Assembly: GCA_028023455.1 (NCBI GenBank)
Contig: JAQFVV010012446.1
Location: 5,083,501-5,147,500, forward strand
DNA: 64,000 nt
Direction of reading: 5' to 3'
DNA from: Epiperipatus broadwayi
Taxonomy: Eukaryota; Onychophora; Udeonychophora; Euonychophora; Peripatidae
A program made the translations under genes and the position numbers. A model generated the notes under the pieces. The model had not been told where the DNA came from and did no database searches. It saw only the letters and a list, made by a program, of their open reading frames with translations. Shown in pieces: positions 57,533 through 64,000 of the stretch; the stretch's first letter is position 1; each line of letters begins with the position of its first letter.

Positions 57533-58951
57533 TTAACGACATTTAGACAGCTTAACAAAATGAGCCATGAAGGAAAAATTATTAGGAAAATTTTCTCGGC
57601 AAGCACTGCATTGGAAAGGGTGACCGGTTCCGTGCAAGCCCATGTGCATAATAAACAATATATTATCTTCAAAAGTAATTCTGCAAAATTCGCATCTATA
57701 ATGATCACGGCCAGATTTGTCTGTGGACGGCGAGGTTTCGTGTGCAGAATCAGATCCGGTCTTTTCAGGAGATACCACAGGACTGTTATCAATACTGCTA
57801 GAAGGATGCCCTTCACTTCCAGTGGGTGATGAATGAATGTGATTCCTAGTTGTGTTCTCGTTACGAGTTGTTTCATTTCTAGCATCGCAGCAGTGTCTAT
57901 TAAAGCTCCATACACCCAGCACTTTGTTACAATAACGACAAATACGATAGTTGCGGTAGTGGAATGATTGAATATGATACAAAACTTCTTGTTCTGTTTT
58001 CAAATTGATTCTACAAAGAGGGCAGTGGTGATCGGTCAAATTTTCGTGAATACGTAAATGCATTTTATACTGGGCATAATCATCAAAAGTGATTGAACAT
58101 GTTTTACAATCCAAATTACGAGTTTCTCTTTTGTGACGATTAAACATATGACGGCTATGCAAGCGTCTAGGATATTTTTCATCGCACAGTCTGCATGTGT
58201 ATATTTTTTCATTATCGTCTGTTTTATTATTTTCTCTTGGAACTGAAGGATATCTTTGAAACCTGCGTGATCTATTGCGGCCAGGAAAGGACGATCGGTA
58301 AAATAGCCCCCTCCTCCCACGTCCAAGTCGATAACGGCTTCGTGGTGGCCTCATTTGTTTTCGAGTTTCACGATCCTGACTTCTAGAATGATTATTTTCT
58401 GACTGATCATGAGTTTGGGCTACCAGATAATCAGACCGATCGTCCAAGGGTGGTGCAAAAACTGTTATCTCATCGTCAGAATTCTCAATAAGACCATCTT
58501 TATTTTTAGAGTGCTGGTGTCTGTTTTTTCCTCTGGATGTTTTGAGGCTAGAATTAGTATGAGAAACATTGGATTCAAATATTTCAGGCACTACGTTAGG
58601 CTCATTTATTGTGCTTCCTGCTGAATCATCAACACATGACTCTGTATCAAGCTTGATCAAATTGGTTTCTTTTACATCTACAACATGATGCTCTTCGTTG
58701 TTGAAAAAATGAGACAATGATTTTTTTTCATTGTTGTCTTCATTTAAATCTTCTACCTTAATGTTAGACAAGGCAAAACTATCTTCAGAGATATTCATAT
58801 TACTTTTATTGCTTCCATGCTTTCCTGGTCCATCTCCAGTTTCATTGACCAATTTTGAACAGTGTTCAGTGGATATGTCACCATTCTGTAGTTCTAACTT
58901 TATGTCAGCCATAGTTTGGTCACCACCACTTTTCACGGTGATATCTGTCAT
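57533..58951 (-). CDS. C2H2 zinc-finger protein with Ikaros/Hunchback-type terminal finger pair (472 aa)
   Basis: A likely sequence-specific nuclear DNA-binding regulator. An acidic, Ser/Asn-rich N-terminus (1-190) is followed by an Arg-rich segment (about 197-240). Next come four fingers: C253/C256-H268/H273; C282/C285-H298/H302; C310/C313-H326/H331; and C338/C341-H353 with Cys following, a C2HC form. After a polar linker (about 355-415) two C-terminal fingers follow: C420/C423-H436/H440 (HYRCEFCRITFEDN and FIMHMGLHG) and C448/C451-H464/C471. In the Ikaros and Hunchback families this last pair dimerises; four central fingers plus two terminal ones is that layout. The last finger ends in Cys, not His. 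The ORF is uninterrupted and more GC-balanced than its surroundings. The chosen ATG is two bases after a polypyrimidine-AG acceptor; earlier exons are probably 5' non-coding or outside recognition. Confidence 0.88.
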   Translation of the reverse strand: MTDITVKSGGDQTMADIKLELQNGDISTEHCSKLVNETGDGPGKHGSNKSNMNISEDSFALSNIKVEDLNEDNNEKKSLSHFFNNEEHHVVDVKETNLIKLDTESCVDDSAGSTINEPNVVPEIFESNVSHTNSSLKTSRGKNRHQHSKNKDGLIENSDDEITVFAPPLDDRSDYLVAQTHDQSENNHSRSQDRETRKQMRPPRSRYRLGRGRRGLFYRSSFPGRNRSRRFQRYPSVPRENNKTDDNEKIYTCRLCDEKYPRRLHSRHMFNRHKRETRNLDCKTCSITFDDYAQYKMHLRIHENLTDHHCPLCRINLKTEQEVLYHIQSFHYRNYRICRYCNKVLGVWSFNRHCCDARNETTRNENTTRNHIHSSPTGSEGHPSSSIDNSPVVSPEKTGSDSAHETSPSTDKSGRDHYRCEFCRITFEDNILFIMHMGLHGTGHPFQCSACRENFPNNFSFMAHFVKLSKCR

Positions 58952-58953
58952 GC

Positions 58954-58985
58954 CTTAAAAAAAAAAACTAAAATCAGTGCTTAAT
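58954..58985 (-). promoter_or_regulatory. Splice acceptor before the zinc-finger coding exon
   Basis: Minus strand reads a branch-like cactgat, a long T tract and AAG directly before GC-ATG. This implies at least one upstream exon, at higher coordinates. Confidence 0.6.
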
Positions 58986-59655
58986 ATCTATATGTGTAGA
59001 TACTCATATCCAAACAAGATCACGCACACACATAAGAATTAGCAAAAAATAAATAAATTCTAAAATCATCCACGTAATAGAGAAAAATCATTGCCTAATA
59101 CCATATTAATAGTACATGCAAACTATGGTTATATTCACGCAATAGCACGCACACATCAGCATTAAGAAAAATAAATATACGTTCAGAATATGTAATGTTT
59201 CTCATTTTAACAAAATGTAATAATTATCGTAAAGAAAAATTCATCAAATTGTATATAGTGATCTTCATTTTTAGTTTGGAATGCCCTAATAATTGTCATA
59301 TTAAATTCATTTTGAAACGTATTCGTTATTAAGAACACACGCCATATTCGAGATGTGCTTTTCGTAATGGATTTTTATACCTAAGATCAATTAATTCTAA
59401 CATCCACACATTCTATTACAATACATATAAACACAAAAAGGAACCGAATTAATTTTAAAAATATGATACGCAGGAGATATGAAAATTATAATCAATATAA
59501 ATATTTATTTCATTTTTTATCCATATATACACACATACATAAACTATAATGACATTAACATGATGGAAATTTATTATATATGGATATGAATAAAATTGAT
59601 TCATGCGCTACAATACCATTTGTAAAAAAAAAAAAGGATATTTTTTATATTCTAG
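58986..59655. other. Unique AT-rich sequence upstream of the zinc-finger exon
   Basis: Expected to hold an intron or upstream exon of the zinc-finger gene, but no exon or promoter element could be identified. Confidence 0.4.
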
Positions 59656-59775
59656 AATTAAAAATATAGGGGATTTGAACTCAGACTTTTTGAACTCAGA
59701 CTTTCAAGCCATTTCAATTATCCACACTATCTCATACTACTGATATACATGATCACATACATGCAGAAAAGATAA

Positions 59776-59833
59776 ATAATCACCAATATGTATTTTGTGT
59801 TGAACCAGCACTCATCAGTTGGTCCAGATTATC
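59776..59833 (-). ncRNA. F2 hammerhead ribozyme, G12 mutated
   Basis: CUGAUGA and stem I (AUAAUC / GAUUAU plus CCAA / UUGG) are perfect. GAAA is AAAA and stem II has one mismatch. Likely inactive. Confidence 0.65.
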
Positions 59834-60220
59834 ATCTCCCATACATGTGCACAATTAGTGCTCAATTTATATTAAGATAGCAAATCCTTATATTTCAATG
59901 GGCAGGCTTCAATCTACTCTAACTTTTCAGCCATCCATACCATTGAAAATCAGATGATAGAATTCACAAATCCCACACTGATGCCAATATTGTTATCATG
60001 CCCATGTTGACCTCAAATCACTCTGACCCCTCATGTATAGGATAGTAAGCATTTAAATACATAGAAGAGAGATGGGCAAATTGCAAGCTTAATATTTAAG
60101 ATTTGGTATGGATGGCTGAAGAGGTAGAGGTTGGAGTAGATTGAAGCCTGTCCACTGAAGTATAAGCATTTGCTATCTTAATATAAACTGAGCACTGACT
60201 GTATATATGTATGGGAGATG

Positions 60221-60277
60221 ATAATCTGGACCAACTGATGAGTGCTGGTTTAGCACAAAATGTCTATTGGTGATTAT
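60221..60277 (+). ncRNA. F2 hammerhead ribozyme, G12 mutated
   Basis: CUGAUGA, stem II GUGCU / AGCAC (G-C at the base where other copies have G·U, a compensated change), stem I AUAAUC / GAUUAU and CCAA / UUGG. GAAA is AAAA. Confidence 0.68.
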
Positions 60278-60304
60278 TTATCTTTTCTGCATGTGTGTGA
60301 TCAT

Positions 60305-60376
60305 GTGTGTCAGTAGTATGAGATACTGTGGATGATTGAAATAACTTGAAAGTCTGAGTTCAAATCCCCTATATTT
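60305..60376 (+). other. tRNA-like module of F2
   Basis: Follows the ribozyme. gatactgtggatgattg is a weak A box; gtctgagttcaaatcccc is a strong B box/T arm. The mirrored copy lies at about 59665-59735 (-). Confidence 0.55.
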
Positions 60377-60509
60377 ATAATTGGACTCCAGGTATGAGCG
60401 CCTGGTATTTCAATTTCTAGAATTAATGAATTATTGGGGGAAAGAGCATTTTAGTTAACTAAAATGTTAATTATGTTACATAATTAATTAGTAAATAAAA
60501 TTAAAAGCG

Positions 60510-60665
60510 TGTGTAGCGCTCGAAAGAGAATTGAATGCACAAATATTAAACGCTTAGCGCTTTCGAGGCGGATTGCCTCATATTCATAGCATCGAAAGGC
60601 TAAGCTTTAATATTTGAACATTCGTTATAGCTTCTCTTTCGAGCTCTACACACGCTTTTAATTTT
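60510..60665. repeat. Foldback hairpin, about 70-bp arms
   Basis: aaaagcgtgtgtagcgctcg (60510) pairs with cgagctctacacacgctttta (60640). Inner pairs include aatattaaacgcttagcgct with the complement around 60590. Small loop near 60575 with gaggcggattgcctca, itself a hairpin. Confidence 0.75.
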
Positions 60666-61150
60666 AATTATTATAATATTAAGAGAGAAGTTTAAAATTC
60701 TTAATAATTAATTAGTGTAGCATAATGATAAAACAGCTTCGTCATTAATAAGTGTTAAACAAATAATCTCTACGTTCCATGACGCTATTTGCACCCACAA
60801 TTCATTCTACACGGAAGCTTTGGTTTGTTTATACATTAACTATATAAATTAATTATGTTAGTGTTTCACTGAATTATTAGGGAACAACAATATCAGCTAT
60901 AGTCATAGTCGAAGTTATTTATAATCTTTATTGCTAAAAACAATTTTTTTGGCTGAGAATTTTTTTCAAAGTCCATTATTTTATTTTTTCCTTATAAATT
61001 TTTTTTATAAAATAACTTTATTAATTAATAACAAAATATATACAAATATTAATATAATTATAAAGGATTTGAACTCAGACTTTCTAATTCCCCACTATCC
61101 AATCCATCTTATACAATTGATACAAGTCACCACATGTGAAAAAGTTAAAT

Positions 61151-61206
61151 GATCTCCAAACACGTAATTCCTGCTGAACCAGCATTCATCAGTTGGTCCA
61201 GATTAC
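61151..61206 (-). ncRNA. F2 hammerhead ribozyme, 15.1 mutated
   Basis: CUGAUGA, stem II UGCUG / CAGCA and stem I UAAUC / CCAA kept; GAAU replaces GAAA. Weak or inactive. Confidence 0.6.
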
Positions 61207-61613
61207 TATCTCCCATATATATACACAATCACTGCTCAGTTTATATTAAGATAGCAAATCTTCAAACTTTAATGGAGAAGCTTCAATCTTCTCCACTCCC
61301 AAACTGTTTAGCCATTCATATCATTGAAAATCTGAGGATCATCAAAGGCTTTGAGCATTTCATCCTCGGATTTTCAATGATATGGATGGCTAAACAGTTG
61401 GGGAGTGGAGAAGATATCATTGAAAATCTGAGAATGAAATGGGTATGACAATAATATTGGCATCATCAAGGATTTTGAGTATTTTATCCTTCAGATTTTC
61501 AATGATATGGATGGCTAAAGAGTTGGAGAGTGGAGAAGATTGAAGCTTGACCATTAAAGCTTAAAGGTTTGCTATCTTAATATGAGCAGAGTGATTGTAT
61601 ATGCGTGTAGGAG

Positions 61614-61673
61614 ATGACGATCTGGACCAACTGATGGGTGCTGGTTCAGCACAAAATGTATATATTGGAGATC
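61614..61673 (+). ncRNA. F2 hammerhead ribozyme, A9 and G12 mutated
   Basis: CUGAUGG and AAAA. Stem II GUGCUG / CAGCAC is perfect. Inactive. Confidence 0.6.
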
Positions 61674-62059
61674 ATTTATCTTTCTCACATGCATGTCGTC
61701 AGGTGTATCAGTTGTATAAGATGGATTGGGTAGTTGTGGGGAGTTTGAGAGTCTGAGTTCAATATAGACAATATACATATATTTAAATATTACATATTAA
61801 TATATATACAGGAGGAAAAAAATTTGCATTGCATTATACAGAGCTTATAAAAATAAAATCATTATGACTAATGTTTGAAGACAGATGAAAATGATTCCGT
61901 TTCATATTGATTAATGTATAATTTATATTATAAATCTATCAGTCTTCTAACAGTTCAATATAAAATCTTTACCAAGATAATTATAACTCAGGTTTGGCAA
62001 ACTTTGGATTCAAACCAATCAAAAAACACGATGGATCTAAAAGTTTTAGCATAATGGAT

Positions 62060-62447
62060 TACATCTGAAAGAAAAGACCAACAAATACGAGTTACCATTT
62101 GTAGACTATAAAAAAGGACTTTTGATTTTATAAGCATTTCTATAATGATTAAACACACTGAATCTTCAAGATATAGACTGGGGATGTTCTCATATTCTGA
62201 AGAATATTTCCCAAAATGCAACAGCAATGATGAAATTACATGACTTATACTAATACATCTGAAAGAAAAGACCAACAAATACGAGTTACCATTTGTAGAC
62301 TATAAAAAAGGACTTTTGATTTTATAAGCATTTCTATAATGATTAAACACACTGAATCTTCAAGATATAGACTGGGGATGTTATCATATTCTGAAGAATA
62401 TTTCCCAAAATGCAACAGCAATGATGAAATTACATGACTTATACTAA
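62060..62447 (+). repeat. 194-bp tandem duplication within LINE B
   Basis: tacatctgaaagaaaagacc starts at 62060 and 62254; the two units differ at about one position. Recent. Confidence 0.9.
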
Positions 62448-63011
62448 AGGTTAACACAAGGTGATTCCATATCTCCAAACCTTTTTATAGCAGTTTTAAA
62501 GAAGTATTATGAATTATAATGGAAGCTGAGAGAGTAAAAGTAAGTTGAAAATTATTTAAGTCATCTAGATTTTGCAGATGAGGTTGTTTTTGCAAATAAT
62601 TTTTCAGACTTTCAGGAAATGTCGCAAGAATTAGATGAAAATAAGAAAGTAGACTAAAGATATTAAAATGATTAAAGTAATGTGCAATGAATTTTCTTAG
62701 AAGAAAATAAAGAATGATAATCGTAAATTAAAAAAGGTTGCCGACTCCAAATACCTTGATCAGATTAATACAGATAGAAGTATAATGAATGAAATTATCA
62801 TAAAATTAAACATGGATAGATGGCTTTTGGTAGAAATAATTAAAAGGAAATTTACCCATGTGATCGAGTAATTTTTAACAGTTCTTTTGGATCTGAGATT
62901 TGGACTCTTAATATGAGAGCAATATAGATATTTCATACCATTCATAGAAATATGGTGAGATAAGAGTTTGAAGTAGCAAGAAAAAAATGAAATACTTGGT
63001 TGAGAAAACAT

Positions 63012-63385
63012 ACAGTTTCACTGAAAGAATTAAGAGACTGAAACGAAATAGGGCTGGACATGCTGGAAGATATGATAGATGGATTCCAAGAGACTGTAGT
63101 ACAGTTTCACTGAAAGAATTAAGAGACTGAAACGAAATAGGGCTGGACATGCTGGAAGATGAGATAATGATAGATGGATTCCAAGAGACTGTAGTACAGT
63201 TTCACTGAAAGAATTAAGAGACCGAAACGAAATAGGGCTGGACATGCTGGAAGATGAGATAATGATAGATGAATTCCAAGAGACTGTAGTACAGTTTCAC
63301 TGAAAGAATTAAGAGACTGAAACGAAATAGGGCTGGACACGCAGGAAGATGAGATAATGATAGATGGATTCCAAGAGACTGTAGA
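63012..63385 (+). repeat. Tandem array, four units of 89-95 bp, within LINE B tail
   Basis: Units start acagtttcactgaaagaatt at 63012, 63101, 63196 and 63291. The first lacks six bases (gagata). Few differences, so recently amplified. Unit length is not a multiple of three. Confidence 0.9.
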
Positions 63386-63570
63386 AGACCTAGAATAAAG
63401 ATGATTTTAAGCTGAAGTATTAAACCGGACCTGAAGAGATTTGTAAAAGATCTAGAATGAAACCACATGAGATGGTCAGATGAAATAAGGAAGTTTACTG
63501 GTTTGATGAGAAGACAAGTTATGGATTGGAAAAATTGGAGAGATCATTCCACAGTAGATTGACAATAGTT

Positions 63571-64000
63571 GAGATATGTTTATTATAAATAAATTAATAT
63601 TAGGACAATGGAGGTGAAATGTGAAATCGAAATGAATGAAAAAATATTTCAAATGTTTGAAAGCTGCTAGATATATTGTACAATCATCATCACATAACCT
63701 CTTATGATTTCACATACGCTTCCAAAAGCAATTATTTCCATCCTACTCTAAATCTATCTACTGTAAGTTTGAGTAATCAATAAGTACCAGAAGTATAGTG
63801 ATGTAAAATCATCATTTCCAGATTGACCAATTTTTTTTACCTTTGTCTTCACCTACAATGACTAGGATTCAAAACTGGAATTAATGCATTTAAGTAAGCA
63901 TCTATTGAACACCTTTTACTCTGTTAAACTATCCAAACTAATAACCTTGAAAAAGGATGTTTAAGTTTTAAATTCAGATTGCTCTCACTAAGTATTCAAG
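63571..64000. other. Non-coding end of window
   Basis: No genes. About 63720-63830 has tttgagtaatcaataagtac and ccagaag, resembling a decayed F1 arm. Confidence 0.35.

Larger units (their letters stand above)
59660..60395. mobile_element. F2 element as a head-to-head inverted pair
   Basis: Left arm 59660-59965 and right arm 60105-60395 are inverted copies. The outer ends are the tRNA-like block (aggggatttgaactcagact and its complement). The ribozyme regions lie inside, at 59776-59833 (-) and 60221-60277 (+). The inner part has tttaatatttaa-type sequence and the ccatccataccattgaaaat block. Confidence 0.85.
61060..61770. mobile_element. F2 element as a head-to-head inverted pair with nested palindromes
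   Basis: Left arm 61060-61320, right arm about 61500-61770. The centre has three copies of atcattgaaaatctgaggat in alternating orientation (61320, 61365, 61415, 61490), giving nested hairpins. Ribozymes at 61151-61206 (-) and 61614-61673 (+). Confidence 0.8.
61955..63570 (+). pseudogene. LINE B copy: RT and C-terminus, with tandem duplications
   Basis: Starts in the KIFTKIIITQVWQTLDS block (as 32165 in the reference copy), passes the LDFADEVVFANNFSD block (62565, second catalytic Asp changed to Glu), then FGRNN, GSEIWTLN, and a decayed tail to LQWID-like sequence at about 63550. It has two tandem repeats (62060-62447 and 63012-63385) and many frame losses. Confidence 0.8.

Noticed and set aside
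57560-58958. Plus-strand open frames over the zinc-finger gene
   Set aside because: Shadows of the minus-strand coding region, which has clear C2H2 motifs.
63012-63385. CRISPR-like array
   Set aside because: Units are adjacent copies of LINE B coding sequence without unique spacers, in a eukaryotic context.

Overview
The window looks like a gene-poor, repeat-rich stretch of an animal nuclear genome, very probably an invertebrate. It is strongly AT-rich (about 70-75% by eye), almost without open frames, and full of decayed non-LTR (LINE) retrotransposons, Penelope-like element (PLE) remnants, tRNA-derived SINE-like units, foldback elements and one TIR element. Lineage cannot be fixed from the sequence. 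The only convincing host gene is a C2H2 zinc-finger gene of Ikaros/Hunchback type on the minus strand (57533-58951), with a polypyrimidine-AG acceptor directly before its ATG and a polyadenylation signal downstream. Layout: 1-6.1 kb holds LINE A and LINE B remnants. 7-16 kb holds hairpin and foldback repeats and a long minus-strand LINE A. 16-20 kb is AT-rich filler. 20.4-22.9 kb holds two PLE remnants, each split by a younger insertion with 13-15 bp target-site duplications. 23-25.7 kb holds ribozyme foldbacks and a 1.1 kb TIR element. 26.5-34 kb holds a PLE with a GIY-YIG relic and the best LINE copy (LINE B, two frameshifts). 35-41 kb holds a scrambled LINE B and more foldbacks. 41.6-47.8 kb holds a recent 2.3 kb tandem duplication carrying LINE C. 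48-56 kb is mixed repeats. 57.1-59 kb is the zinc-finger gene. 59.6-64 kb holds foldbacks and a LINE B copy with internal tandem repeats. The main discovery is a dense set of hammerhead ribozyme motifs inside small dispersed repeats. At least three unrelated-looking families (F1, F2, F3 here) have the C3-UGANGA / stem II / GAAA core, a two-part stem I, and a stem III of only 2-3 bp, with cleavage triplet GUC (F1, F3) or AUA (F2). This is the minimal type-I form known from PLEs and animal retrozymes. Two further families (F4, F5) have the related CUGAAGA...GAAAC signature. F2 and F4 also carry tRNA-like Pol III promoter modules. Most copies sit as head-to-head inverted pairs, so an RNA crossing both arms would be a long hairpin. 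I infer non-autonomous PLE-mobilised retrozymes/SINEs; the PLE remnants nearby would represent the enzyme source. Most ribozymes are mutated; the best preserved are at 22115-22192 (+), 23221-23279 (-), 52674-52730 (+) and 54553-54611 (-).
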